Assembly: GCF_020165495.1 (NCBI RefSeq)
Contig: NZ_JAIUIE010000010.1
Coordinates: forward strand, 1-64,000
Direction: 5' to 3'
DNA from: Mesorhizobium sp. BR1-1-16
GTDB lineage: Bacteria; Pseudomonadota; Alphaproteobacteria; Rhizobiales; Kaistiaceae
DNA length: 64,000 bases
In this document: positions 34,754 to 44,032 of the stretch, piece after piece
How positions within the stretch are numbered: position 1 is the stretch's first letter
Layout of the letters: every line of letters starts with the position of its first letter
Position numbers and translations under genes: made by a program
The notes under the pieces: model-generated
Told to the model about the DNA's origin: nothing
The model's input: only the letters and a program-made list of their open reading frames with translations
Databases searched by the model: none

Positions 34754-35794
34754 TCAAATTGCCAGCGGGTCCCGAAGAGGTTCTTCGATGGAAACGGCTG
34801 CACTCGAGCCGCGAATGATCAACTCGGGCGCAAAGAGCGTGCGCTTGCCCGCCGGCGGGCGCTTGCTGTCGATCTCGTCGAGCAGGGCGCCGATTGCGAA
34901 CTCCGCCATCGCCACGGCCGGTGTCGCGACGACCGTCATCTGCGGGCTCATGATCTCGGGCCAGTCGAAATCGCCGATGCCGACAAGTGACAGATCGCGC
35001 GGACAGGTTTTTCCGGCGGCCAGGAGGGCCCGCATAGCGCCGATCAGCATCAGGTTGCTGAGCGCGAAGATCGCTGTCGGCGGATCAGCGCGGGCCAGCA
35101 GCTTTTGCCCGGCCTCGAAGGCAAGCTGCTGAACGAAATCGGCGGCGATGATCAGGTCTTCGTCGAGGACGATGCCGTGCCGCTGCAGCGCTTCGATGCA
35201 GGCGGCGAGCCGCTCGTCATGGGTCGAGACACCCGGGCGGCCAGCGATGATGGCGATGCGCCGATGGCCGAGCTCGACCAGGTGATCGATGGCAAGGGCG
35301 CCCGCCTTGCGGTCGTCGAGCGTGATGACGTCGTAGGGTGTGCCTTCGACATTGGAGCCGAACAGGACCGTCGGCACATTGATCGCGGCCATCAGCCGTC
35401 GCCCATGCGCGGCGTCCGAGCGGGTCGATATCAGGATCATGCCGGCCACGCGCTGCATGCGCATCATCTGGAGGATCCGCATTTCGTGCTCGGGATCCTC
35501 GTCGGTATTGTAGACGAAGGTCATGTAGCCGGCCTTCATGCAGACCGTCTCGATGACCCTCGCCACCATCGAGAAGAACGGGTTGGTGATGTCGGGCAGG
35601 ATCACCCCGATCAGCCGCGAATTGCCGCTTCGCAATGCCTTTGCGGCCCCGTGCGGCAGGTAGCCGATGGTGGCGATCGCCGCCTCGACGCGCGCGATGA
35701 CATCCTCGCTCACCGGCGCCGACCGGTTGATAACCGCCGATACCGTGGAGATGGCGACTCCGGCCTTGATGGCGACGTCTTTGATGGTGGCCAC
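34754..35794 (-). CDS. LacI family transcriptional regulator
   Basis: A 346-residue repressor. Residues 1-60 hold the LacI helix-turn-helix (TIKDVAIKAGVAISTVSAV) and hinge helix (KALRSGNSRLIGVILPDI); the rest is the sugar-binding type core with IFALSNLMLIGAMRAL. The start is a GTG at 35794 with GAGGA upstream. Its own promoter boxes TTGCAC (35850-35845) and TACACT (35828-35823) enclose an operator, so it should repress itself as well as the divergent sugar operon. The inducer is likely an oligosaccharide or glycoside handled by the GH116-like enzyme. Confidence 0.92.
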   Translation of the reverse strand: MATIKDVAIKAGVAISTVSAVINRSAPVSEDVIARVEAAIATIGYLPHGAAKALRSGNSRLIGVILPDITNPFFSMVARVIETVCMKAGYMTFVYNTDEDPEHEMRILQMMRMQRVAGMILISTRSDAAHGRRLMAAINVPTVLFGSNVEGTPYDVITLDDRKAGALAIDHLVELGHRRIAIIAGRPGVSTHDERLAACIEALQRHGIVLDEDLIIAADFVQQLAFEAGQKLLARADPPTAIFALSNLMLIGAMRALLAAGKTCPRDLSLVGIGDFDWPEIMSPQMTVVATPAVAMAEFAIGALLDEIDSKRPPAGKRTLFAPELIIRGSSAAVSIEEPLRDPLAI

Positions 35795-35822
35795 GATTCC
35801 TCACTTGCCTTCCGCGCCTCGC

Positions 35823-35850
35823 AGTGTATGACTCGAAACGTTTCGTGCAA
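35823..35850 (-). promoter_or_regulatory. LacI gene promoter with operator in the spacer
   Basis: On the minus strand TTGCAC (35850-35845) and TACACT (35828-35823) are 16 bases apart. The palindrome CGAAACGTTTCG (35834-35845) fills the spacer, so bound repressor would block polymerase directly. Confidence 0.55.
35834..35845. promoter_or_regulatory. LacI-type operator O1
   Basis: CGAAACGTTTCG is a perfect 12-base palindrome with the central CG of LacI/GalR-family operators. An identical copy lies 79 bases away. It sits over the regulator's own promoter. Confidence 0.82.
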
Positions 35851-35912
35851 GCGCCATGACGCTGCCGGTTCGGCGAGGAGGCTGGACCGCGGCCTCTCTG
35901 TTCAGTTGTGCG

Positions 35913-35924
35913 CGAAACGTTTCG
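35913..35924. promoter_or_regulatory. LacI-type operator O2
   Basis: A second identical CGAAACGTTTCG, 63 bases before the GTG start of the binding-protein gene, in position to control the sugar operon. The 79-base spacing (about 7.5 turns) would allow looping between operators. Confidence 0.82.
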
Positions 35925-35986
35925 ACCCACGATGGAACAGCCATCGGAGCCGGCCATGACGCCGGCGGCGGAGGGAGGAGAGGAAC

Positions 35987-37255
35987 GTGCTGAAGAAACT
36001 TGCGAAACTCGCACTATCGGCTGCGATCGGCTTGGCCGCGATGTCCGCTGCCCATGCCCAGTCCGACGAGACGGCAACGCTGAAGCTGATGTCGTTCGGC
36101 GGCGAGGCACAGACGGCGGCGATCAAAAACGCCATTGCCCGCTTCAATCAAAAATATCCGAAGGTTTCAGTCGAACTGACGATGGATCCGATCTCGACCG
36201 GCTGGGGCGACTATGTCACCCGCGTCCTCAGCCAGTACAACGCCCGCAATGCCGCCGACGTCTACGGTACGGCGATCGAGACGTTCCGCACTTTCGAGAC
36301 CAAGAAGCTCTTTATCCCGCTCGATGATTATATCGCCAAGAATCCGGGATATTCCGACTTCGCACCCAGCCTGTTCGAGCAGTCTTCCTATGAAGGCAAG
36401 ACTTACTTCATTCCGATCGGCTGGAACAACATCATGATCAACTACAACCGCGCCTTGTTCAAGGAAGCGGGGGTTGATTATCCGAAGCCGGAATGGACCT
36501 GGGATCAGTTCCGCGAGACGGCCAAGAAGCTGACGAAGCGCGATACCGCCGGCAATGCGACGCAATTCGGGTATGAGGTGCCCAACCAGTTCTTCTTCGT
36601 CCAGCCTTGGTTCTTCTCGAATGGCACGTCGATCCTGACCAAGGATTGGTCGGGCTCGAACATGTTGGACCCGAAGGTCGCGGAATCGCTGCAGTTCCTG
36701 CATGACCTCATTCACGTCGACAAGGTTTCGCCGATCCCCGGCAAGGATACGATGGACAACCAGTTCAATGCCGGGCAGGTCGCCATGATCTCGCGCGGGC
36801 ACTGGATTGTCGAAAACGCCAAGCGCGCCAAGCTCGACATGGACGTGACCTTCCCGCCGCAGAAGGAAACCGGCATTACCGTAATCGGCTTCGGCGGCTA
36901 TGCGGTGTCGCGCACATCGAAGAACCCGGAACTCGCCAAGGCTCTCGTCACGGAACTGACCAGCTTCGAGACGCAGAAGGAAGAAGGCGAGGGCGGTGGC
37001 GGCGTCCCCGGACGCAAATCAGCAGCGGACACCGAGGCATTCCTCGCCTTCCCGCCGAGCGCAGCGCTCTACTATAAATCGCTGCCGAACACGTTGCCCG
37101 TGCCCTCACCGGCGAACTTCCAGGAAGTCGAGAAGATCTTCATCCGCAACTACCAGGCCATGATGGCGGACGAGATCTCGATCCCGGAAGGCGTGAAGAA
37201 GACGCATGAGGAACTCGAAGCCTCGTTCAAGCGCCTCTCCGCCAAAGGCGGCTGA
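35987..37255 (+). CDS. Sugar ABC transporter substrate-binding protein (SBP_bac_1)
   Basis: A 422-residue periplasmic sugar-binding protein of the MalE/UgpB type. Signal peptide 1-25 (cleavage SAAHA-Q). Features include ATLKLMSFGGEAQ, NIMINYNRALFKEAGVDYP and GEGGGGVPGRKSA. The start is a GTG at 35987 preceded by GGAGGAGAGGAAC. It is the first gene of the LacI-controlled operon ending at 43029. A hairpin repeat separates it from the permease genes, which would let it be made in excess over the membrane subunits. Confidence 0.92.
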   Translation: MLKKLAKLALSAAIGLAAMSAAHAQSDETATLKLMSFGGEAQTAAIKNAIARFNQKYPKVSVELTMDPISTGWGDYVTRVLSQYNARNAADVYGTAIETFRTFETKKLFIPLDDYIAKNPGYSDFAPSLFEQSSYEGKTYFIPIGWNNIMINYNRALFKEAGVDYPKPEWTWDQFRETAKKLTKRDTAGNATQFGYEVPNQFFFVQPWFFSNGTSILTKDWSGSNMLDPKVAESLQFLHDLIHVDKVSPIPGKDTMDNQFNAGQVAMISRGHWIVENAKRAKLDMDVTFPPQKETGITVIGFGGYAVSRTSKNPELAKALVTELTSFETQKEEGEGGGGVPGRKSAADTEAFLAFPPSAALYYKSLPNTLPVPSPANFQEVEKIFIRNYQAMMADEISIPEGVKKTHEELEASFKRLSAKGG

Positions 37256-37276
37256 GGACGCCGGCCGAGCCAATCT

Positions 37277-37390
37277 TCCCCCTCTCCCGCTTGCGGGAGA
37301 GGGCTTGGGCGAGGGCGCTCGCTAGCGGCGCCGTCGCCGGAAGCCAAATAAAACCCTGACCCTACGCTCCCGCGGGCGGGCGAGGGCTCT
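37277..37390. repeat. REP-like palindromic repeat between binding-protein and permease genes
   Basis: CCCTCTCCCGC (37280-37290) and GCGGGAGAGGG (37293-37303) form a perfect 11-base stem with a TT loop. It is followed by GGGCGAGGGC and, about 50 bases on, by a CCCTGACCC and CCCGCGGGCGGGCGAGGG half. This layout is a common dispersed intergenic element in high-GC proteobacteria. Inside an operon it can protect the upstream mRNA and lower downstream expression. Confidence 0.7.
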
Positions 37391-37443
37391 CGCCAGTGCG
37401 ACGACAAAGACCGAGCACAATCGCCATCGATCAGGAACGGGAC

Positions 37444-38349
37444 ATGACCGCCATTGCCGCAAATCGACGGTCCGAACTCAAGCGGGCGCAGGCGCGGGCC
37501 GGCTATCTCTTCATTTTGCCGTCTTTCGCGCTCTATCTCACATTCGTGCTGGCCCCGGTTATCGTCACCTTTCTGCTCGCCTTCACCTATTATGATGCGA
37601 TCGACGGCGCGAGCTTCGTCGGGCTCGACAATTTCAAGCGCTTCTTCACCGATGGCCGTTCGCTTGAAATCTTCTGGAATACGCTGCGGTTTGCCTTCTT
37701 CGCCGTGACCTTCAATGTTGGCGTCGGCCTGGCGCTGGCGCTCGCGCTCAACCGGGCCATGCCGGCCTTCCTGCTCTATTTCTTCCGCTTGGCCTTCTTC
37801 CTGCCCGTGATCATCGCCGCCGCTTTCGTGTCGATCGTCTGGGGCTACTTCTATGGCGATGATCTCGGCATCATCAATTACTACCTGATCCGCCTCGGGA
37901 TCACGCCGGTTCGCTGGTTGACCTCGTCCTCGACCGCGATGATGTCGATCATCATCATGGATGTCTGGAAGAACACCGGGTTCTTCATGATCATCTTCAT
38001 CGCCGCGCTGCAGGGCGTGCCGAAGACCATCATGGATGCGGCGATCATGGATGGCGCCTCCTATTGGCGGCGCTTCTCGCGGATCATCCTGCCGTGGATC
38101 TCGCCGGTCATCTTCTTCAACATCGTCTATGCCTCAATCGGCGCGATGCAGGTCTATGAATCCATCGTCATCCTGACCTCCGGTGGCCCCGGCGACTCGA
38201 CGCGATCGATGTCGATCTACATCGTCGAGGAAGCGTTCGGCTCCTTCGAGATCGGCTACGCGGCCTCGGTCTCCGTCATCCTCACCGTCGTCATTCTCAT
38301 TTTGACCTCGCTGCAGCTCATCGCGTCGCGGCGTTGGGTCAGTTACTAG
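37444..38349 (+). CDS. Sugar ABC transporter permease, MalF/UgpA type
   Basis: A 301-residue permease with six helices, the first LFILPSFALYLTFVLAPVIV. The ATPase coupling loop reads KTIMDAAIMDGASYWRRF before IILPWI. I place the start at ATG 37444 (CAGGAACGGGAC upstream) rather than a GTG at 37396 that lies in the repeat-flanking sequence. It pairs with the next gene, 10 bases downstream. Confidence 0.92.
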   Translation: MTAIAANRRSELKRAQARAGYLFILPSFALYLTFVLAPVIVTFLLAFTYYDAIDGASFVGLDNFKRFFTDGRSLEIFWNTLRFAFFAVTFNVGVGLALALALNRAMPAFLLYFFRLAFFLPVIIAAAFVSIVWGYFYGDDLGIINYYLIRLGITPVRWLTSSSTAMMSIIIMDVWKNTGFFMIIFIAALQGVPKTIMDAAIMDGASYWRRFSRIILPWISPVIFFNIVYASIGAMQVYESIVILTSGGPGDSTRSMSIYIVEEAFGSFEIGYAASVSVILTVVILILTSLQLIASRRWVSY

Positions 38350-38359
38350 GGGGCCGCCG

Positions 38360-39199
38360 ATGCAGACCCGCTCGCGTCAGCAATGGACCGATCGCGCCAT
38401 CATCGCCATCATGGCCGTGCTCGGCGTGTTCATGCTGCTGCCCTTCATGTGGCTGTTCTCGATGTCGTTCCGCCCGGTGGCGGACGCCTACAAGATGCCG
38501 CCGAGTTTCCTGCCGCCGACCTTTGACCTGACCAATTATCGGGCCGTGCTTGCCTCGGAAATCCCGTTCCTCCAGATCTATTGGAACTCGATCCAGATCG
38601 CGGTGCTGGTCACGGTCGGACAGCTCATTACCTGTACGCTCGCCGCCTTCGCCTTCGCGCGGCTTGAGTTTCCGGGGCGCGACAGCCTGTTCTTCATCAT
38701 GCTGGTCGGGCTGATGTTCCCGGCGCAGGTGACGATCATCCCGATCTATCTCGGCTATGCCGAGGCGGGGCTGCTCAACCGGCCGATCGGGCTGGCGCTC
38801 ATGTATCTGACCTCGAGCTTCGGCGTCTTTTTGGTCCGGCAGTTCATGCGTTCGCAGCCAAAGGCGCTGGAAGAGGCAGCGCTCATGGATGGCGCCGGCT
38901 ATTTCAAGATCTTCTTCCGTATTTCTCTGCCGCAGTTGCGGCCGGCTCTGTCGGCGCTCGGCATCATCACCTTCACGCAGACCTGGAATTACTATTTCCA
39001 GGCGCGCGTCCTGCTTGAACCACAGGAATCGATGACCCTGCCGGTCGCCATGGACATGCTCCGCGGCTTCATGGGGCAGGGCAACCTCTCGATGGTCATG
39101 GCCGCGATGAGCATGGCCGTCCTGCCGGTGATCCTCATCTTCCTTCTTGCCCAGAAGCTGGTGATCGAGGGCGTGACGATGAGCGGCATCAAGAACTGA
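38360..39199 (+). CDS. Sugar ABC transporter permease, MalG/UgpE type
   Basis: A 279-residue permease with six helices (first: IIAIMAVLGVFMLLPFMWLF). The coupling loop is PKALEEAALMDGAGYFKIFF, then ISLPQLRP. The C-terminus QKLVIEGVTMSGIKN is typical of this subunit. It forms the channel with the preceding gene and should be powered by the MalK-type ATPase at 41893. Confidence 0.93.
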   Translation: MQTRSRQQWTDRAIIAIMAVLGVFMLLPFMWLFSMSFRPVADAYKMPPSFLPPTFDLTNYRAVLASEIPFLQIYWNSIQIAVLVTVGQLITCTLAAFAFARLEFPGRDSLFFIMLVGLMFPAQVTIIPIYLGYAEAGLLNRPIGLALMYLTSSFGVFLVRQFMRSQPKALEEAALMDGAGYFKIFFRISLPQLRPALSALGIITFTQTWNYYFQARVLLEPQESMTLPVAMDMLRGFMGQGNLSMVMAAMSMAVLPVILIFLLAQKLVIEGVTMSGIKN

Positions 39200-39245
39200 C
39201 GCGGATAGCACCGCGCGATCTCTTCAAGGAACAGGAACCCAGGGA

Positions 39246-41882
39246 ATGCTGAACGATCTCGCTTCGATCGACCCCCGCTTCGTCTATCGCGATGCGCGCC
39301 GCCGCTATGCCATCTTTCCGCTTGGCGGCATCGGCGCCGGCGGGTTTTCGATCACCGGCGCCGGCCGCATGGTGGATTGGTCGATTCGCAATCGCCCCGA
39401 GCTGCATCAGTTCAACGGCTACAGTCATTTCGCCATCAAGGCCGAACAGGACGGCAAGCTGCTGAAGGCGCTGGTGCTGAACGGGCCCTATGAGGGTACG
39501 CCGACCGGCTCGCCCTCGGTCCGCAAGTTCGACGGCTTCGGCTTCGGCGCCAACCGCGATTCCATGGCCGGCGTGCCGCATTTTGCCGACGTCACCATGG
39601 TCGGCCGTTTCCCGGTCGCCGAATTCGCGTTTCATGACGAGCGCTTCCCCGGCGACGTGCGCATGCAGGCGCTGTCGCCCTTCATTCCGCACAATGACAG
39701 GGATTCATCGCTTCCCGTCGCGATGTTCGCCTTCGAAGTCGAGAACACGACGGCCGCGCCGATCGACTACACGATTGCGGGAACGCTGGGGAATTTCGGC
39801 TGCGACAGCGGTATTCATCGCTTCGTGCAGGCGGGCGGCACTTCGGCGTTGCATCTCACCTCGGCCGACGAGGATCGCGCCGCCGACCAGCGCGGCGATC
39901 TCGCCATCATGACCGACGCCGAGGATGTCGAGCATGTCGACTATCATTTCCGCGGCCAGTGGTTCGACAGCCTCAGCCTTTACTGGCGCGAATTCGCGCG
40001 CGCGGGACGGATGCCGGAGCGGCACTATGACAAGCCGCGCGAGGTGAAGAACATGTTCGCGCAGCCCGAGCACGGCACGCTCGCGGCGCGGATCACCGTG
40101 GCGCCAGGCGAGAAGCGCACCATCCGCTTCGCCATCGCCTGGAACTATCCCCTCGGCAGCATCTACTGGTATCGCCGCGACAAGCCCGACAGCCGCGCGA
40201 CCGAGGGCTCCAAGCCGACCTGGAAGAACTTCTACGCCACGCAATGGGCGGATTCACTTGAAAGCGCTGGCGACGCCTTCGCGCGCTGGGACGAGCTGGC
40301 AGGCGCGACGCTGGCCTTTCGGGACGCGATCTTCGGCGCGGCGCTGCCATCCGAGATCATCGATGCGGCGACCGGGACGATGGGCCTGCTGCGCACCGCC
40401 ACGGTCATCCGGCTTGAAGGCGGCGAACTCTGGGGCTGGGAGGGGCAGCACGAGCGCGAAGGCTCATGCGAAGGCTCCTGCACCCATGTCTGGAACTACC
40501 AGCAGGCGCTCGCCTCTCTCTTCCCGGCGCTGGAGCGCAGCCTCCGCGATACCGAGTGGCAATACAATCAGCTGCCGAATGGCGGCCTGACCTTCCGCCA
40601 GCGCCTGCCGCTCGGCTCGGGCTTCGATATCATCGGCCCCTGCGCCGACGGGCATTTCGGCGCGATCATCAAGACGTTCCGCGAATGGCGGCAGTCGGGC
40701 GACGATGCCTGGCTGGCGCAATGGTGGCCCAACATCCGCCGCGCGCTCGACTATGCCTGGTCGCCTGACAATCCCGATCTTTGGGACCCTGAAAAGACCG
40801 GCATTCTCTGGGGGCGCCAGCACCATACGCTCGACATGGAGCTGTTCGGGCCGAATTCGTGGCTGTCGTCGATCTATGTCGCGGCGCTGAAAGCGGCATC
40901 CGAAATGGCCACCGCCATGGGCGAGGCGGCGTTCGCGACCGAGCTTGGCGACATGGCGGCGAAGGGCGGCGCCTATATTGACCAGCATCTCTTCAACGGG
41001 CGCTGGTTCGCGCAGGGCCTCGATCTCTCCGACAGGGCCTTCATCCAGCGCTTCGACACCGGCCGGGCTGCCGGCGTGCTGGCCGACAGCTTCATGGACG
41101 CCTATTGGTCGGACGAATATTCCGAGATCAAATATCAGATCGGCCAAGGCTGCCTGACTGACCAGATCCTCGGCCAGTGGCATGCCGATATCGCCGGCAT
41201 CGGCGACATCCTGGCGCCCGAGAAGGTCACCGCCGCGCTGAAATCGATCTTCGCCGAGAACAATCGCGCCTCGCTCGTCGATCACTTCAACCCCTGCCGC
41301 GTCTATGCCTATGAGAACGAGGGCGGCACGCTGCTCTGCTCCTATCCTGAAGGCACGCATGAGCCGGCCGTTCCCGCTCCCTATGCCGAGGAGGTGTGGA
41401 CCGGCCTCGAATATACGGTGGCCTCGCACATGATCATGCGCGGGCTCGTCGAGGAGGGGCTGACCATCGTCCGCGCGGCGCGCGACCGTCACGACGGCTC
41501 CAATCGCAGCCCGTGGAATGAGATCGAATGCGGCAGCTATTATGCGCGCTCGCTGTCGAGCTATGCGCTGGTCAATGCCTGGAGCGGGCTGACCTTCGAC
41601 CAGCGCAGCGGCACGATCGGCTTCGCGCCGAAGGGCGAAGCGCGCGGCACGCATTTCTGGTCGGCCGGGAAGGGCTGGGGCAAACTCGCCGTCGAAGGCG
41701 ATAAGGCCACCCTCAGGGTTCTCGGCGGAGAACTCTCCGTTGGCCGCGTTGTGTTGCCTTTCCTTGCGGGTTCGGTGACCGTGAATGGCAAGGTCGCCAT
41801 TCGCGAGGGCGAAGTGGTCGTGCTGCCGACCCCGGCCAGCCTCAAGGCCGGCGAGGCGCTCGTCATTCAGGCAGAAGGCTGA
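39246..41882 (+). CDS. GH116-like glycoside hydrolase (GBA2-type / DUF608)
   Basis: An 878-residue protein related to non-lysosomal glucosylceramidases. The N-terminal beta-sandwich starts PLGGIGAGGFSI and the (alpha/alpha)6 domain follows from about residue 375. Recognisable blocks are EREGSCEGSCTHVWNYQQ, GPCADGHFGAIIKTF (Asp of the acid/base region) and GRQHHTLDMELFGPNSW. GH116 enzymes cleave beta-glucosides or beta-xylosides. No signal peptide is present, so it acts in the cytoplasm on glycosides imported by the surrounding transporter. ATG 39246 has AGGAACCCAGGGA upstream. I am sure of the superfamily, less of the substrate. Confidence 0.85.
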   Translation: MLNDLASIDPRFVYRDARRRYAIFPLGGIGAGGFSITGAGRMVDWSIRNRPELHQFNGYSHFAIKAEQDGKLLKALVLNGPYEGTPTGSPSVRKFDGFGFGANRDSMAGVPHFADVTMVGRFPVAEFAFHDERFPGDVRMQALSPFIPHNDRDSSLPVAMFAFEVENTTAAPIDYTIAGTLGNFGCDSGIHRFVQAGGTSALHLTSADEDRAADQRGDLAIMTDAEDVEHVDYHFRGQWFDSLSLYWREFARAGRMPERHYDKPREVKNMFAQPEHGTLAARITVAPGEKRTIRFAIAWNYPLGSIYWYRRDKPDSRATEGSKPTWKNFYATQWADSLESAGDAFARWDELAGATLAFRDAIFGAALPSEIIDAATGTMGLLRTATVIRLEGGELWGWEGQHEREGSCEGSCTHVWNYQQALASLFPALERSLRDTEWQYNQLPNGGLTFRQRLPLGSGFDIIGPCADGHFGAIIKTFREWRQSGDDAWLAQWWPNIRRALDYAWSPDNPDLWDPEKTGILWGRQHHTLDMELFGPNSWLSSIYVAALKAASEMATAMGEAAFATELGDMAAKGGAYIDQHLFNGRWFAQGLDLSDRAFIQRFDTGRAAGVLADSFMDAYWSDEYSEIKYQIGQGCLTDQILGQWHADIAGIGDILAPEKVTAALKSIFAENNRASLVDHFNPCRVYAYENEGGTLLCSYPEGTHEPAVPAPYAEEVWTGLEYTVASHMIMRGLVEEGLTIVRAARDRHDGSNRSPWNEIECGSYYARSLSSYALVNAWSGLTFDQRSGTIGFAPKGEARGTHFWSAGKGWGKLAVEGDKATLRVLGGELSVGRVVLPFLAGSVTVNGKVAIREGEVVVLPTPASLKAGEALVIQAEG

Positions 41883-41892
41883 GAGGGCGGAG

Positions 41893-43029
41893 ATGGCAAG
41901 GCTCGAACTCCAATCCGTCCGCAAGAGCTACCAGTCGGTCGAGGTGATCCACGGCATCGATCTAGCGGTCGAGGATGCATCCTTCACCGTCTTTGTCGGC
42001 CCCTCGGGCTGCGGAAAGTCGACGCTGCTGCGGATGATCGCCGGGCTCGAAGAGGTCACGTCGGGCGAGGTTCATCTCGCCGGCAGGCGGTGCGATCATC
42101 TGCTGCCTTCGGCGCGCGGCATGGCGATGGTGTTCCAGTCCTATGCGCTCTATCCGCATATGAGCGTCTACGAGAATCTCCGCTTCGGCCTCGTGAACCA
42201 GAAAACCCCGAAGCCGGAAATCGAGCGCCGCATCAATGAGGCGGCGGAAATCCTGCAGATCGGCCATCTGCTGCAGCGCCGCCCCTCTCAGCTTTCAGGC
42301 GGCCAGAGCCAGCGCGTTGCCATCGGCCGCGCCATCGTCAAGGAGCCGCAGGCGTTCCTGTTTGACGAGCCGCTCTCCAATCTCGATGCCGAGCTGCGCG
42401 TGAAGATGCGCAGCGAGATCGTGGCGCTTCACCGCCGGCTGAAATCGACCATGGTCTATGTGACGCACGATCAGGTCGAGGCCATGACCATGGCGGACAG
42501 GATCGTCGTGCTGCGCGACGGTATCGTCGAGCAGACCGGCGCGCCGATCGAACTCTACGCCCGGCCACGGAACCGCTTCGTCGCTGGCTTTCTCGGCGCC
42601 CCGCAAATGAATTTCCTCGCGGCCCGCGTCGATGCCGTGTCGGAGAACGGGCTCCGTCTCTCCGTCGATGAGGGCCGCGCAACGCTCCGCGCCGCAGTCG
42701 CAGGCCCGGGCGATCTCGTCGGCAAGACCGTGACAATCGGCGTTCGCCCTGAGCATCTGATCCATGCTGCTGATGGACCGCTGAAGTGTCAGCTGACGGC
42801 GCGCGAACTGCTAGGCGCCGAAACGATCCTCTTTTCTGCGCTGGGGTCCGGCGAGCGCGTCATCGCCTCGCTGCGCGGCATCCATGACATCGCCGAAGGT
42901 GCGGTCGTCGCCTATGACGCGGCGCCCGGCTATGTCCATGTCTTCGACGCGGACGGCACGGCGCTCGCGCCGCTGCGCTCCTGGCGCGAGGACTATGGAA
43001 CCGCCGCCGGCCGAGCCTCGGCGGCGTAG
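41893..43029 (+). CDS. Sugar ABC transporter ATP-binding protein, MalK/UgpC type
   Basis: A 378-residue ATPase: Walker [10 protein letters not shown], signature [15 protein letters not shown], Walker [12 protein letters not shown], switch His in [10 protein letters not shown], and a C-terminal regulatory TOBE-type domain from about residue 245. ATG 41893 follows GAGAGGGCGGAG; the frame stays open upstream through the hydrolase end but lacks family sequence. It completes the operon of binding protein, two permeases, hydrolase and ATPase. Confidence 0.93.
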   Translation: MARLELQSVRKSYQSVEVIHGIDLAVEDASFTVFVGPSGCGKSTLLRMIAGLEEVTSGEVHLAGRRCDHLLPSARGMAMVFQSYALYPHMSVYENLRFGLVNQKTPKPEIERRINEAAEILQIGHLLQRRPSQLSGGQSQRVAIGRAIVKEPQAFLFDEPLSNLDAELRVKMRSEIVALHRRLKSTMVYVTHDQVEAMTMADRIVVLRDGIVEQTGAPIELYARPRNRFVAGFLGAPQMNFLAARVDAVSENGLRLSVDEGRATLRAAVAGPGDLVGKTVTIGVRPEHLIHAADGPLKCQLTARELLGAETILFSALGSGERVIASLRGIHDIAEGAVVAYDAAPGYVHVFDADGTALAPLRSWREDYGTAAGRASAA

Positions 43030-43048
43030 CGATCGGCTTCCGGCGCGC

Positions 43049-43930
43049 TCACCGCGCCCAGATATCTGATTGCAGCAGGTAGTCGCGGGTCGAGCGGTCG
43101 AGCGGGTAGACCATCACGCCGTCGCGCCCGAACCACTTGTCGTGGATGTCCATGTAGCGGCCGCGGTAATCGGCGAGCCCATCTTCGAGATCGATGATGG
43201 TGTGATTGACGAAATCGCGCCAGGCGCTGTCGTTCTGCGGCAGCATGCAGGACATGGTTTCGTTGCCATACGGTGCCGAGCGCGGCAGCAGGACGACGCT
43301 GCGGTTCGGCTCGAACTTGCGGGAGAGGCCGAGCAGGACCACGCCGATATTGGCGACGCCCTGAACGTCGCCCTTGCCGAGCGCGATGAAGGCAGCATCC
43401 ATCGACGGGAAGTTCTTGATGCGGACGCCCGGCAGCGCTTCCTGGAGGATCGTTGCCGTCGTGGTTCCCTCGGCGACGCCGATCAGCATGTCCTTCGGGT
43501 TGGGGACGGTGCGCAGCGTGTCGCGGAAGGTCAGGATGCGGGTGCCGTCGCGGAAGATCGGGATCGAAAAATCGACCTGTTTTTCGCGCGCCCAGGTCGG
43601 CGTCGTGATCTCGCAGACGATATCCAGCTTGCCATCGGCAACGAGTTGCACCCGATTGGCCGGCGTCACCACGGAAAGATCGACTTTGATCGGCTTTCCG
43701 ATGGCTTTCTCGGCCGCAGCCCGGATTTCCTCGATGAGATCGACTGAGAAGCCGACCGGCGTGCCGCTGCCATTGTCGAAGGCGAAGGGTATGGCGTCGG
43801 CGCGGGTGCCCGCGCGGATGACGCCCGTCTCCGCGATGCGATCCAGCGTTCCGCCGCTCGCGGGAGTAAGGCCCACAAGGCTCATCATCAGCGCGAGTGC
43901 CAACGCGATCGTCGATTGCTTCGAGGCCAC
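43049..43930 (-). CDS. Amino-acid-type extracellular substrate-binding protein (SBP_bac_3)
   Basis: A 293-residue periplasmic binding protein. Signal peptide about 1-25; then IAETGVIRAGTRADAIPFAF, VGFSVDLIEEI and GKLDIVCEITTPTWAREKQVDFSIP, the ligand-contact pattern of polar-amino-acid binders. It starts at GTG 43930 with AGGGAGC upstream, divergent by 102 bases from the gene fusing a related binding domain to a permease. It may feed ligand to that unusual transporter/sensor. No matching ATPase gene is adjacent. Confidence 0.87.
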   Translation of the reverse strand: MASKQSTIALALALMMSLVGLTPASGGTLDRIAETGVIRAGTRADAIPFAFDNGSGTPVGFSVDLIEEIRAAAEKAIGKPIKVDLSVVTPANRVQLVADGKLDIVCEITTPTWAREKQVDFSIPIFRDGTRILTFRDTLRTVPNPKDMLIGVAEGTTTATILQEALPGVRIKNFPSMDAAFIALGKGDVQGVANIGVVLLGLSRKFEPNRSVVLLPRSAPYGNETMSCMLPQNDSAWRDFVNHTIIDLEDGLADYRGRYMDIHDKWFGRDGVMVYPLDRSTRDYLLQSDIWAR

Positions 43931-44032
43931 GCCGCAATGCTCCCTGTCGCTCTGGAGAAGGCTTTGGTGACGGGATAGCGTTTATCGTCGCTGCCGACAA
44001 TCGGACGGTGCGTTGGGAAGGGCGGAAGTTCA

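Noticed and set aside
41893-43029. MalK-type ATPase considered as energy source for the amino-acid-type permeases at 44033-46773
   Set aside because: It has the long C-terminal regulatory domain of carbohydrate ATPases and completes the sugar operon; polar-amino-acid permeases use short GlnQ-type ATPases.
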